In this document: positions 8,718-17,546 of the stretch, piece by piece
Layout of the letters: each line of letters starts with the position of its first letter
Position numbering within the stretch: position 1 is the first letter of the stretch
Source: Methanoregulaceae archaeon
GTDB taxonomy: Archaea; Halobacteriota; Methanomicrobia; Methanomicrobiales; Methanospirillaceae
DNA length: 35,211 bases
Assembly: GCA_028679315.1 (NCBI GenBank)
Contig: JAJRBU010000050.1
Coordinates: forward strand, 1-35,211
Direction: 5' to 3'
Notes under the pieces: model-generated
What the model was told of the DNA's origin: nothing
Seen by the model: only the letters and a program-made list of their open reading frames with translations
Databases searched by the model: none
Position numbers and translations under genes: made by a program

Positions 8718-8777
8718 GGCTATAAGAAAGTACTCCCCAAGGGAGATCGCCCCAAGAGAAACGGGCGACTTATAGCC
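8718..8777 (-). promoter_or_regulatory. Three-way-junction inverted-repeat element (candidate structured leader)
   Basis: A perfect 9-bp inverted repeat, GGCTATAAG (8718-8726) and CTTATAGCC (8769-8777), encloses two more perfect hairpins: CTCCC-CAA-GGGAG (8733-8745) and TCGCCC-loop-GGGCGA (8747-8768). Together they form a three-way junction in which 40 of 60 bases pair. On the minus strand it ends 19 bases before the zinc-ribbon ATG, so it could be a 5' leader element. CCTTAAAAG (minus strand, about 8790-8798) would place a transcription start at its outer edge. Alternatively the outer repeat contains TATA boxes or a DNA-binding site, or it belongs to the thermosome 3' UTR. Strand is assigned from the downstream gene only. 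Confidence 0.5.
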
Positions 8778-8838
8778 CGGTAGCCGTGATTACTTTTAAG
8801 GAACAGGAAAAAATGGTCTAGAAAGTGGATAATGCTCT

Positions 8839-8844
8839 AAAAAA
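8839..8844 (-). terminator. U-tract after the thermosome gene
   Basis: Six A residues on the plus strand give a U6 tract 26 bases after the thermosome stop on the minus strand. No hairpin precedes it. Confidence 0.35.
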
Positions 8845-8869
8845 CGGGTGAGTCGAGAAGGGGGAGGGA

Positions 8870-10531
8870 CTAATAGTCTCCCATGCCGCCCATACCGCCC
8901 ATGCCACCCATGCCGCCCATGCCTTCCATACCGCCCGGGGGTCCCTGGGGGGCTGCAGTCTTGGACGCGGCGATGACATCATCGATACGGAGGATCATGA
9001 TGGCTGCTTCAGCAGCACTCGAGATGGCCTGGGTCTTGACACGGAGCGGTTCAACGACGCCTGACTTGAGCATGTCCTCGGCTTTCCCTTCGAATACGTT
9101 CAGGCCAACGGTCTTCTTGCCCTTCTCATGGGCTGCACGGAGCTCAACCAGCATATCAATCGGATCAAGCCCTGCGTTCTCGGCAAGGGTTCGTGGGATG
9201 ATCTCGAGCGCAATGGCAAATGCCTCGATGGCAAGCTGCGCACGACCTCCAACCGTTGCGGCATATTCGCGGAGGCGGAGCGAGAGTTCGATCTCGGGGG
9301 ATCCACCGCCAGCGACGAGTTTCTTGTCCTCAAAGACGACCCCGACCACGCGGAGTGCATCCTCAACGGCACGCTCGATCTCGTCCACCACGTGCTCGGT
9401 CCCGCCACGGACGATGAGCGAGACTGCCTTCGGGTTCTTGCACTCGACAACGAAGATCATCTCCTCACCGGAGACTTTCTTCTCCTCGACAAGCCCTGCG
9501 TACCCGAGCTCATCTTTGGATATGGCGTCGATGCTTGAGACGAGGTTTCCACCGGTTGCGCGGGCGAGCTTCTCCATATCGCTCTTCTTGACGCGCCGTG
9601 TCGCAAAGATGCCTGCCTTGGCGAGGTAGTGCTGGGCGATATCATCGATACCCTTCTGGCAGAAGAGGACGTTTGCACCGGATGCCACGATCTTGTCAAC
9701 GATGTTCTTGATCATCCGCTCCTCTTCATCAAGGAATGCCTGGAGCTGGTCCGGGCTCGTGATGTTGATCTCGGCATCGACCTCGGTCTTCTTGAACTCG
9801 ACTGCGGCATTCAGGAGGAGGATCTTTGCGCCCTTCACCTTCTTTGGCATTGCCGGGTGGACCCGTTCCTTGTCGATGAGGACCCCCTCAACAATCTCGG
9901 AGTCCTCGATGGATCCTCCGACCTTCTTCTCTACCTTGATATTATCCTTGTCGACGGTCCCATCGTCGTCGGCAACCATCATGACGGCCTTTACCACGAG
10001 GTCGCAGAGCTTCTCTTTTGAAGCCTCGGCACCCTTGCCGGTCATGGCGGTCTCTGCGATCTTCTTCAGCATCGCTGCATCGGTTGGCTTGATAGTGATC
10101 GCGATGTTCTTCAGGATCTCCTGTGCCTTCTCAGCGGCCTGCCGGTATCCCTGGGCAATCACGGTCGGGTGCACGTCCTGCTCGAGCAGATCCTCAGCCC
10201 GCTTCAGCAGTTCTCCGGCAATGACGACTGCTGTGGTGGTCCCGTCACCGACTTCATCGTCCTGGGTCTTTGCGATCTCCACCATCATCTTTGCCGCCGG
10301 GTGCTCGATATCCATCTCTTTCAGGATAGTCACCCCGTCATTGGTAATCACGACGTCGCCGATCGTGTCGACAAGCATCTTGTCCATGCCCTTGGGTCCG
10401 AGCGTGGTCCGTACTGCGTTTGCAACGGCCTTTGCGGCGGTGATGTTCATGCCCTGTGCATCACGTCCACGAGTACGTGAACTGCCTTCTTTCAGAATAA
10501 GGATCGGTTGTCCTCCAAGCTGCTGTGCCAT
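8870..10531 (-). CDS. thsA: Thermosome subunit (group II chaperonin)
   Basis: A 553-aa cytosolic ATP-driven folding chamber subunit. Landmarks are [13 protein letters not shown] and [22 protein letters not shown] near the N terminus, [10 protein letters not shown] for ATP binding and hydrolysis, and a C-terminal Gly-Met-rich tail (repeated GGM) ending in GDY. Length is standard. The assignment to a particular paralogue (alpha or beta) is uncertain because only one subunit gene is in the window. The long plus-strand ORFs here are antisense shadows of this gene. A strong TATA box and a GGTGA ribosome-binding site (9 nt before the ATG) precede it. Confidence 0.95.
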   Translation of the reverse strand: MAQQLGGQPILILKEGSSRTRGRDAQGMNITAAKAVANAVRTTLGPKGMDKMLVDTIGDVVITNDGVTILKEMDIEHPAAKMMVEIAKTQDDEVGDGTTTAVVIAGELLKRAEDLLEQDVHPTVIAQGYRQAAEKAQEILKNIAITIKPTDAAMLKKIAETAMTGKGAEASKEKLCDLVVKAVMMVADDDGTVDKDNIKVEKKVGGSIEDSEIVEGVLIDKERVHPAMPKKVKGAKILLLNAAVEFKKTEVDAEINITSPDQLQAFLDEEERMIKNIVDKIVASGANVLFCQKGIDDIAQHYLAKAGIFATRRVKKSDMEKLARATGGNLVSSIDAISKDELGYAGLVEEKKVSGEEMIFVVECKNPKAVSLIVRGGTEHVVDEIERAVEDALRVVGVVFEDKKLVAGGGSPEIELSLRLREYAATVGGRAQLAIEAFAIALEIIPRTLAENAGLDPIDMLVELRAAHEKGKKTVGLNVFEGKAEDMLKSGVVEPLRVKTQAISSAAEAAIMILRIDDVIAASKTAAPQGPPGGMEGMGGMGGMGGMGGMGDY

Positions 10532-10571
10532 AGATATTCACCACTTGTAGCGATAAAATTGGTTTGTGGTT

Positions 10572-10581
10572 CTATATAAAG
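10572..10581 (-). promoter_or_regulatory. TATA box of the thermosome gene
   Basis: CTTTATATAG on the minus strand lies about 45 bp before the thermosome ATG, just beyond the stop of the COG1395 gene. A start about 25 bp downstream would leave a leader of roughly 15-20 nt containing GGTGA, a good Shine-Dalgarno match. Confidence 0.6.
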
Positions 10582-10582
10582 T

Positions 10583-11500
10583 TTATGACTTATCGATCAT
10601 CTCGATCAGCTCTTCACCGTCTGCAAGTGAATGGAGCCGCTCCTCCCCAATCACCAGCGTGCTGCCGATCTTCTTCTGCTTGGTGTAATCGGTCAGCACA
10701 CACATTGCATGGGTACCGGTAACCTGCGAGATGTTCCCGATGAGTGCCGCCCTCCTGACCACTTTGTCAGAGGTACCATACCCAGTAAGAATCGTGTGAT
10801 CGGAAAATTCGATCATGGCCTGGAAGGGTGCCCGGTGCATGGCATGAAGTGTCATGCCTATCCGTTCAAGGAAACTCATCGGAACCTCATCTTTCCCCTG
10901 CTCAGGCTCATCCCTGAAATGCGACTCGTATCTGAGGAGATCGATTGACCGGACCAGGGCTGCATCAAAGATCTCCTCAATCCGGAGAGCGATGTCGAGC
11001 GTAGTCCCCATACCCCCCTCGTACTTGCTGATAGCCCTCCGGGAAACGCCAAGAAGGTTACCAAGGTCACCAAGGGAAAGGTTCCGCTTCTCCCTTTGCT
11101 CCCGGAGCACCTCACCATTGATGTTTACATAGAGTCCGCCGGGAGAGGCATACACAAGGGGCGGATTGTCCTCTACAAAGGCATCATAGAGCGTGGCAAC
11201 ACTGACTGCATAGATCCCGTACCGGACATACACGGCTCCCCGCTCGAGCTCCGCGTCACGGGCTCTCTCACCAATGATCACGGGAGACCCCCGGAGCGAC
11301 CGTGCAATGTGATCGAGGTCACGTGCCGTCTCCTCGCTCACGCTGTCAATATGCGAGACAACCTTGATGACAAGGAGGGTCTCCCTCCGTCCTGCAATTA
11401 GGTCGAAACTCCGCGGCCGCATGGAGAACCGTTCCGTGACCCGGAATCCGGCCATAAGCAGTACTGATATCACCATCTGGAGGAGGCGATCCTGGGACAT
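10583..11500 (-). CDS. Archaeal HTH-type transcriptional regulator (COG1395 type)
   Basis: The 305-aa protein has an N-terminal alpha/beta region (SFDLIAGRRETLLVIKVV) of nuclease-like appearance. A Cro/C1-type helix-turn-helix follows at about 130-178 (LREQREKRNLSLGDLGNLLGVSRRAISKYE), then a C-terminal domain. I recognise this architecture as the archaeal putative regulator family COG1395. Targets are unknown. It diverges from tiaS across a 50-bp spacer, so it may control itself or tiaS, and it is followed by the thermosome gene 52 bp downstream in the same orientation. Confidence 0.8.
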   Translation of the reverse strand: MSQDRLLQMVISVLLMAGFRVTERFSMRPRSFDLIAGRRETLLVIKVVSHIDSVSEETARDLDHIARSLRGSPVIIGERARDAELERGAVYVRYGIYAVSVATLYDAFVEDNPPLVYASPGGLYVNINGEVLREQREKRNLSLGDLGNLLGVSRRAISKYEGGMGTTLDIALRIEEIFDAALVRSIDLLRYESHFRDEPEQGKDEVPMSFLERIGMTLHAMHRAPFQAMIEFSDHTILTGYGTSDKVVRRAALIGNISQVTGTHAMCVLTDYTKQKKIGSTLVIGEERLHSLADGEELIEMIDKS

Positions 11501-11550
11501 TTCCGTTACGAATGGATATAGCAGGGCAGGATATTAATAGTAGTGCACAC

Positions 11551-12792
11551 ATGCGAATCGGAATCGATGACACGGATTCGCCGGCAGGGATGTGCACCAC
11601 CTACCTTGGAGCGGTGCTTGCGGACCGGCTCTCCGATTCGGGAATGACCGTTTGTGAGACATTTCTCATCAGGCTGAATCCCAATGTGATCTACAAGACA
11701 AGAGGGAATGCAGCGATATGCCTCGATGTTATTGGTGATGCCAACACGGCTTTTTGCATGGCCTGTGATATTGTCGAAGAGCTGGCAGATTTCTCATGCG
11801 AGGATACCAACCCGGGTGTCGTAGTTTCAGAGGATGCGCTTCCTCCAGCATTCTACCAAAAGGCGGTCAGCGACTTCTGCGAGATCAGCGAGGCAATTGC
11901 ACTGCTCGAGGAATCGGATGCGCTCTTCAGAGGATATAAAAACGGGAGGGGCCTGATTGGGGCTGTGGCGGCAGTCTCCAGCTTCCTGGAAGACAAAACC
12001 TCTGAGATTCTGACCTATCGCAGGCCTGAATGCTTGGGATCACCAAGGATCGTCGACCGTAAAAGCCTGTTTCTCGCTGAACAGGAGACATATCCTCACA
12101 CCTGGGACACTGTAGACAGAAGGAACGATATCGTTGTCTGTGTCCCCCATACTCCGGACCCGGTTCTCTATGGGATCAGAGGGGTATCGGGGGAATGGGT
12201 GCTCCGGGCACGAATGATGGTGGTATCAGAGGATCCTGAAAGAGAACATATCTTTACCACAAACCAGGGTACCGATGCTCACATGGTGGCGGGATCTCCA
12301 GGTGCTCTGGAACCAGGGAGATCTTACTTTGTCAGGGGAAGGGTCTCCACGGCCCCTGTCACCAGGAACGGCGGGCACGTCTCGTTCCTGCTTTCTGATA
12401 CCCGATCTTCTGTCAGGTGTATGGCATACGAGCCGACAAAAGGATTCCGTGATATCATACGATTGCTCTGTCCAGGGGACGAGGTAGTGGTTGCAGGGAG
12501 TTTCAAAGGTGGCAGCATCAACCTTGAGAAGATAGGGGTGATCTCCATTGTTTCCCGGACAGAACGGAAGGCACCACTCTGCGTCTCCTGCGGCAGGAGG
12601 ATGACCAGTGCCGGGAAGGGCCAAGGATACAAGTGCAGGACCTGCGGTGCGCGGGAACAGGAACCGGATCTGGTATGCATCACGAGGGAGCTGAAACCAG
12701 GGTGGTACGAGGTTCCCCCTTCTGCCCGGCGACACCTGGCAAAACCGCTCTGCAGGGGGAATCCGGACCTCGAAAAGTACGGGACTGGATAA
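11551..12792 (+). CDS. tiaS: tRNA(Ile2) 2-agmatinylcytidine synthetase
   Basis: This 413-aa enzyme attaches agmatine to C34 of the CAU-anticodon isoleucine tRNA so that it reads AUA. The N terminus is the diagnostic MRIGIDDTDSPAGMCTTY. An OB-fold domain follows in the second half (YFVRGRVSTAPVTRNGGHVSFLLSD), and a zinc ribbon (CVSCGRRM...YKCRTCG) closes the protein. I chose the ATG at 11551 over 11512, because family similarity starts exactly there and an AT-rich atattaatag sits about 15-20 bp before it. The stop abuts the end of the convergent type IIG-like gene with no spacer. Confidence 0.92.
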   Translation: MRIGIDDTDSPAGMCTTYLGAVLADRLSDSGMTVCETFLIRLNPNVIYKTRGNAAICLDVIGDANTAFCMACDIVEELADFSCEDTNPGVVVSEDALPPAFYQKAVSDFCEISEAIALLEESDALFRGYKNGRGLIGAVAAVSSFLEDKTSEILTYRRPECLGSPRIVDRKSLFLAEQETYPHTWDTVDRRNDIVVCVPHTPDPVLYGIRGVSGEWVLRARMMVVSEDPEREHIFTTNQGTDAHMVAGSPGALEPGRSYFVRGRVSTAPVTRNGGHVSFLLSDTRSSVRCMAYEPTKGFRDIIRLLCPGDEVVVAGSFKGGSINLEKIGVISIVSRTERKAPLCVSCGRRMTSAGKGQGYKCRTCGAREQEPDLVCITRELKPGWYEVPPSARRHLAKPLCRGNPDLEKYGTG

Positions 12793-15700
12793 TCAGAGGG
12801 GCTGTTCTGTTCCTGAAGTGGCCGTCTCTACTATCCGGATCTCATACGGTGTTAACCGATAGAGATCATAGACCAGAAGATCTATCTTGTGATCTCTATC
12901 CCTGATTTGCTGCCAATATACCGCCTTTTTCACCGGATCTTCCGTTTCATTCACCATCTGGTGGAGAGCAAGCATCTGCCGGACCATCACTTCGACTGAA
13001 TCATGCCGGATGGCATCTTCCCGGTCCTCGAAGTCAGGGACATAGACAGGAATATTTTCAAAAAGAGGGCCGTACAATCTCCGGTAATCCCCCCGGAAAG
13101 GCGGCAGGGTCTGACTAATGAAAAACCACATTAATCGGGAGTTAAGAATCCCGAGAAGATAGAGAGAGGAGGATAGGATTAGCCCGCATGTATGAGGGCA
13201 GTAATGACCACCACAATCCAGGGTAAACCTTCTTTCTCTCGCAATTCCGGGAAACATTATTTTAGGCCTGGCAAATAGGTCAGAATACCTGTCTTTGCAA
13301 GGGAACCCGGATTGGGAATTTGCATCCGGCATTGTTCGTTTGTATGTCCCTGTCCCGCTTTTCTTTCGAATTGCCACTCCTGAATGGTTCCTGAGATGAC
13401 GAAACACTGCGGGATATTCCGCATCAGCACTTTCCTGAGCAGTGATGATTAGGTAGCATTGTGGGGATGGAGGAAGGTAGCGTTTCAGTCCTCCGGGGGT
13501 AACGAACGGCCTGAAGATCGCTGCTGATCCTGGATCTTCTGCAATCAACCGCTTCATAGTCACTCCATCAATGAGCCGGGGAGAATTGATTCCAATCCTG
13601 ATTCCATGGTACAGTGCACCCATCACATACTCGGCAAGCGACGTTCCTGCATTCTGAATCTTCCCGATAAGGTCCTGTGCGCTGGTATCCGCGAGAATCC
13701 AGATTTCCTCCCCGATCCGGCATCGCGGAACGCTGTACCTATTTTTCTCAAGGAAATGCGAAAAGTGCTCAGTATCCGGGAATATTCCCCGGACTACCGA
13801 TAAAGAGGGGCTTGGTTCCCCCTTTACCACCGTTACTATACAGGTACGCGGGATAGTGGGACTCCCCGTTTCCTGGTAGGCGAGATCAATAATCTCCTGT
13901 ATTCCGGATTGACTCAGGAACAGACGAAGCTTTGATCCATGCCTCGCACGCAGCCATGTATTGGGAAATATGGCGGATAAAATCCCTCCCTGCCTCAAAA
14001 GTGAAATTCCTCGCTCAACAAAACAGGGATAAAGTTCTCCCGTTAGAGGAAAGCAGAAGTAATGCTTCGCAAGATACTCGGTCTCTCCCTTGAGTGATTC
14101 ACGCTGATACGCGGGAAAACTTCCGATCACCCCATCAAATCCTCCCGGACTTATGATGTGGGGAAATGCGTCTTCCCAGGCAAACACTCTCATTCGTTCC
14201 CGGGAACCGGGGTCGATAAGCGACGTATCAGGATCGTCCAGAAAATCAGGGCTTACAATTGAATTCCCGCACCGGATACAGGATGAGAGATCCGGGCCCG
14301 GTAGCCCCTCCCTCCCACTCTCTTCCATCATCGTGACAAGGAGAAGGATCTTTGTCGTGTCGACCGCATTCCTGTCGATGTCAACACCGGACAAGGTGGA
14401 TAGGAGGATCCTCCTTCTCTCTGCAGGAGTCAGTCTCCATCTCTCTTGTTCTCCGGATGTATCTCCATAACTCCCCTGAGAGATGGGGAGAGGGAGTATT
14501 CTGTCCCCGTTCACGCTCTCCATCTGCCCAGGGAGGAGGGACAGGATATCATCGTCAGAGCAATCGCCTCGCTGCAGGACTGGGAGGAGGTTCCTGAAAT
14601 ACCAGTCCCGATGCCATTCGAGCAGAAACTCGTATGCCATGATCAGGAACAAGCCGGATCCACAGGCGGGATCAAGTACATGGAGGGTTTGGATCTCTTG
14701 CGGGGTCCTTTCCTTTACGAGCTCGGAGAGGGTCCTTCCCACAACATATTCTGCAATCTGATCAGGAATAGGATAAGGCCACACGGATTTTCCTTGGTCA
14801 GGACGTTCCTCCACGACGGCCTGGTGCCCGTTGGTGATTCGGATCACACTCTCAAGATAAAAGGAGAAGACCCGGGCAAGTACCCGTGCCGGGATGACAG
14901 CAAACTCATAAGGGCTCTGCCTTGATGTCAAGCCGGCAATAATAGTCTTGATCGCATCATCATCGACAGAAAGGGTGAAAATCAGGGGATCCGTGGGTTC
15001 TGGCCTTCCCGCACGTTCCGAGAAACAAAAGAGACCTCCTCCATATTCTTCCTCAGCGTACCGGAAAAGTCCGCAAAGCCTTCCATACGCTGATCCCCCT
15101 TCGGTGACCCTCATGAGCACCCCTTCCTGCCCGAGGTTCCTTGCTTCCATGATACGGAGAAAGAGGATCCGGGCAAGGATGTAATGCACCACGTCGTGGA
15201 GGGAGTCCTCAGCCAGCCCGTGGTTGTGGAGGGCAATCCTTTTCGCAAGCAGCACCCGCCACGCTTCCAGATCCTTCCGTAGCACCTGCCCAATCCGTGA
15301 TTCCTCCTTGATCCCTTGTTTTTTGAGGAAAAGCCCGATCGAACCCTGTGCTATACATTCACGGGAGAGGACAGCAGCAATCCGGTCCCAGTGCTCAGCA
15401 TATCGGTCAACAGGGATTGTGGTAATCAATGCTCTCTCCACGTCTTCCCTGCACTGTACCGGGGTGGTGGTGTCATATACGGCCGATTCACCGAATGTTG
15501 TGAGGATAGCGAGGTCAAGCCCGGCATTCCATGCATACCTCAAAAGGAGATAGGCGCTCTCCCAGCAGAGAGGGCGATCGGTGACCATGATCGGGAGAAC
15601 GCAACCCTCACGCGTACAAAGGATGTAATCGATGTATCCGGCCTTGCCGCTGATTCGCACCGGTACATCGATCATCAGGCCGCTTTGTCCGAGGCCGTTT

Positions 15701-15843
15701 CCGGTTCGTCTCTTCTTCCAGCCAAGGCACTCCAGGAAGGGATCGATGAATTCCCTGCAGAGAGTCTCCCTGCCCATGTCCCCTTTGAAGGCAGAGGCCT
15801 GATAGCGCTCGATGATTCCGGTGATTGCTGGTGACACTGGCAT
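12793..15843 (-). CDS. Eco57I/type IIG-like restriction-modification protein with degenerate catalytic motifs
   Basis: The 1016-aa frame is uninterrupted. An N-terminal nuclease-like domain is at about 1-170, a helical connector at 180-350, an adenine-methyltransferase domain at about 360-620, and a C-terminal target-recognition-like region beyond that. The SAM-binding motif LDPACGSGLFL (390-400), GVDIDRNAVD (486-495) and IRCGNSIV (523-530) are intact. The catalytic NPPY motif, however, is SFPA at 575-578, aligned without a gap (IGSFPAYQRESL against the usual IGNPPYxxxESL). The nuclease D...ExK motif is also broken: Asp72 remains, but ExK reads VTD (87-89). The YTP motif before the methylase also looks altered (WPYPIP). 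I infer a protein that may bind DNA and SAM but neither cuts nor methylates. No partner subunit is adjacent. Confidence 0.8.
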   Translation of the reverse strand: MPVSPAITGIIERYQASAFKGDMGRETLCREFIDPFLECLGWKKRRTGNGLGQSGLMIDVPVRISGKAGYIDYILCTREGCVLPIMVTDRPLCWESAYLLLRYAWNAGLDLAILTTFGESAVYDTTTPVQCREDVERALITTIPVDRYAEHWDRIAAVLSRECIAQGSIGLFLKKQGIKEESRIGQVLRKDLEAWRVLLAKRIALHNHGLAEDSLHDVVHYILARILFLRIMEARNLGQEGVLMRVTEGGSAYGRLCGLFRYAEEEYGGGLFCFSERAGRPEPTDPLIFTLSVDDDAIKTIIAGLTSRQSPYEFAVIPARVLARVFSFYLESVIRITNGHQAVVEERPDQGKSVWPYPIPDQIAEYVVGRTLSELVKERTPQEIQTLHVLDPACGSGLFLIMAYEFLLEWHRDWYFRNLLPVLQRGDCSDDDILSLLPGQMESVNGDRILPLPISQGSYGDTSGEQERWRLTPAERRRILLSTLSGVDIDRNAVDTTKILLLVTMMEESGREGLPGPDLSSCIRCGNSIVSPDFLDDPDTSLIDPGSRERMRVFAWEDAFPHIISPGGFDGVIGSFPAYQRESLKGETEYLAKHYFCFPLTGELYPCFVERGISLLRQGGILSAIFPNTWLRARHGSKLRLFLSQSGIQEIIDLAYQETGSPTIPRTCIVTVVKGEPSPSLSVVRGIFPDTEHFSHFLEKNRYSVPRCRIGEEIWILADTSAQDLIGKIQNAGTSLAEYVMGALYHGIRIGINSPRLIDGVTMKRLIAEDPGSAAIFRPFVTPGGLKRYLPPSPQCYLIITAQESADAEYPAVFRHLRNHSGVAIRKKSGTGTYKRTMPDANSQSGFPCKDRYSDLFARPKIMFPGIARERRFTLDCGGHYCPHTCGLILSSSLYLLGILNSRLMWFFISQTLPPFRGDYRRLYGPLFENIPVYVPDFEDREDAIRHDSVEVMVRQMLALHQMVNETEDPVKKAVYWQQIRDRDHKIDLLVYDLYRLTPYEIRIVETATSGTEQPL

Positions 15844-15953
15844 AGCATATGGGATGGTTTGATAGAATCTGATTCGAAGAACCGAAAAGATTTCTTTCTT
15901 TATACCACAGAACTACGGGAATATCCCCAATGGATGTAACGGTGAAGACGCAG

Positions 15954-15959
15954 TTATAA
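15954..15959 (+). promoter_or_regulatory. TATA-like box before the deoxyhypusine synthase gene
   Basis: TTATAA lies 26 bases before the ATG at 15985, the distance expected for a leaderless or nearly leaderless transcript. Confidence 0.45.
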
Positions 15960-15984
15960 CCGATCAGGGATTTAAGTTCTTATC

Positions 15985-16914
15985 ATGGAATGCGGGGATC
16001 CCGTGGAGCAGATATCACTAAAGCCTCGTATGAGCGTCAACGAGCTGATGTGCGAGCTCGCACGGGCCGGAGCGTACAATGGTGGTGCGCTTGCCAGGGC
16101 TGCTGACATCTATGAACAGATGCTCACCGATGAAAAAACTGTGAAGTTCTTCGGACTTGCAGGAGCGATGGTCCCTGCCGGGATGGGTGGGATAGTAAGC
16201 GATCTCCTCTCGCGCGGCTATATCGATCTCCTGGTCAGTACCGGGGCCAATCTCACCCACGACATCATCGAAGCACTTGGATGCCGGCATTATCATGGCT
16301 CTGCGTTCTGTTCAGACATCGATCTTCGGCAGGAAGAGATCAACCGTATTTACGATGTCTTCCTCCCAAATGAGGCCTTTTTAACCTTTGAAACCTTCAT
16401 GCAGGAATCCCTTTGCGCACTCGATCCCGGACGAAGTTATCCCATTACCGAGCTTCTGACCGTCCTTGGGCAGCGGCTCGACCGGGGAATCCTCTCCATC
16501 GCTGCGGAGAATGGGATACCAGTGTACTGCCCGGCGGTAGCTGATTCGATGATAGGGCTCCAGTGCTGGTTGTACTCCCAGTCGGGAAAAATCTCCGTTG
16601 ATGCTTTCTCTGATATGAAAGGCCTGATCGATCGTTGTTTTACGGCCGAGAGTGCCGGGGCACTTCTTGTTGGGGGCGGGGTTCCGAAGAACTTCATCCT
16701 TCAGAGCATGCTGATGACCCCACAGGGATTTACCTATGCTGTCCAGCTCACCGGGGACCGGCCGGATCTTGGGGGGCTATCAGGTGCAACCCTCGAAGAG
16801 GCGCGATCATGGGGGAAAATTACTGAGGATGCACGTGCGGTGACTGTCTATGGGGATGCGACTATCACCCTGCCAATGCTGGTTGCGGCAGTGCTGGAGC
16901 GGATAGCGCAATGA
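15985..16914 (+). CDS. dys: Deoxyhypusine synthase family protein
   Basis: A 309-aa NAD-dependent enzyme of the family that transfers the butylamine part of spermidine to a lysine of aIF5A. Family landmarks include STGANLTHD (85-93), the EALGCRHYHG region, GGGVPKNF (230-237), GGLSGA and SWGKI. Lys278 in SWGKI is the expected covalent-intermediate lysine. In human DHS the equivalent of GGGVPKNF reads GGGVVKHH, with a catalytic histidine after the lysine; here that position is Asn236. It may still be a genuine DHS, or a DHS-like polyamine enzyme such as homospermidine synthase. The gene overlaps pyrF by 4 bp. Confidence 0.8.
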   Translation: MECGDPVEQISLKPRMSVNELMCELARAGAYNGGALARAADIYEQMLTDEKTVKFFGLAGAMVPAGMGGIVSDLLSRGYIDLLVSTGANLTHDIIEALGCRHYHGSAFCSDIDLRQEEINRIYDVFLPNEAFLTFETFMQESLCALDPGRSYPITELLTVLGQRLDRGILSIAAENGIPVYCPAVADSMIGLQCWLYSQSGKISVDAFSDMKGLIDRCFTAESAGALLVGGGVPKNFILQSMLMTPQGFTYAVQLTGDRPDLGGLSGATLEEARSWGKITEDARAVTVYGDATITLPMLVAAVLERIAQ

Positions 16915-17546
16915 CTCTTCTGATCCTTTCCCTCGATGTCACTGAGAGCGACGATGCCATCCGCATCGCCAGTCAGTGTGCCCCTTACATCGATGCGATA
17001 AAAATTGGATACCCTCTTGTCCTCTCCTCAGGACTCACCGTTGCCCGCGATCTCGCTGCAACAGGCCTTCCCTTGATCGCTGACTTCAAGGTTGCCGATA
17101 TCCCGAACACCAACCACCTGATCGCCGAGCAGGTCTTTTCCTGCGGATTCTCTGCCCTCATCTGCCATGGTTTTCCTGGCAGCGACTCAGCAGAGGCCTG
17201 CATCGAATCTGCCCATGACCATGGTGGGGAATGTTACCTCGTTGCCGAGATGAGTCACCCGGGGGCTGAAGAATTCTTCCATGGTGGTGTTGCCGAAAAG
17301 ATTGCGGACCTCGCAGTCAGGCTCGGAGCTGACGGTATCATCGCCCCTGCCACCCGGCCGGCTCGCGTCCGTCTTCTCCGGGAAATTGTGGGGACGAAAA
17401 AGATATATTCGCCGGGTATAGGGACGCAGGGAGGTGATGCCGCCATTATGGCAGGTCTCGTCGATGGCATCATCGTCGGTCGTCAGATCTACCTCTCGCC
17501 GGATCCGGCTTCCGCTGCAGCAGAGTTTAATCCTTTTCGCCTGTGA
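16911..17546 (+). CDS. pyrF: Orotidine 5'-phosphate decarboxylase
   Basis: The 211-aa TIM-barrel enzyme makes UMP from OMP, the last step of pyrimidine nucleotide synthesis. The catalytic array DFKVAD is visible (Asp58, Lys60, Asp63), preceded by SLDV and followed by SPGIGTQGGD and GIIVGRQIY for phosphate binding. The ATG overlaps the end of the deoxyhypusine synthase gene by 4 bp. Its last codons (encoding PFRL) and stop are also part of the terminal stem and C box of a C/D box RNA. Confidence 0.93.
   Translation: MTLLILSLDVTESDDAIRIASQCAPYIDAIKIGYPLVLSSGLTVARDLAATGLPLIADFKVADIPNTNHLIAEQVFSCGFSALICHGFPGSDSAEACIESAHDHGGECYLVAEMSHPGAEEFFHGGVAEKIADLAVRLGADGIIAPATRPARVRLLREIVGTKKIYSPGIGTQGGDAAIMAGLVDGIIVGRQIYLSPDPASAAAEFNPFRL

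Noticed and set aside
8883-10550. Long plus-strand ORFs (248, 130, 285 aa) across the thermosome gene
   Set aside because: They are antisense shadows of a highly conserved chaperonin gene, with serine/proline-rich or low-complexity products and no family similarity.
10583-10882. COG1395 gene as a specific thermosome (heat-shock) regulator
   Set aside because: The regulator gene precedes the thermosome on the same strand, but the thermosome has its own strong TATA box and no shared operator was found.
12793-15843. Annotation as an active restriction-modification enzyme
   Set aside because: Both catalytic motifs are replaced, so activity should not be assumed despite clear family membership.
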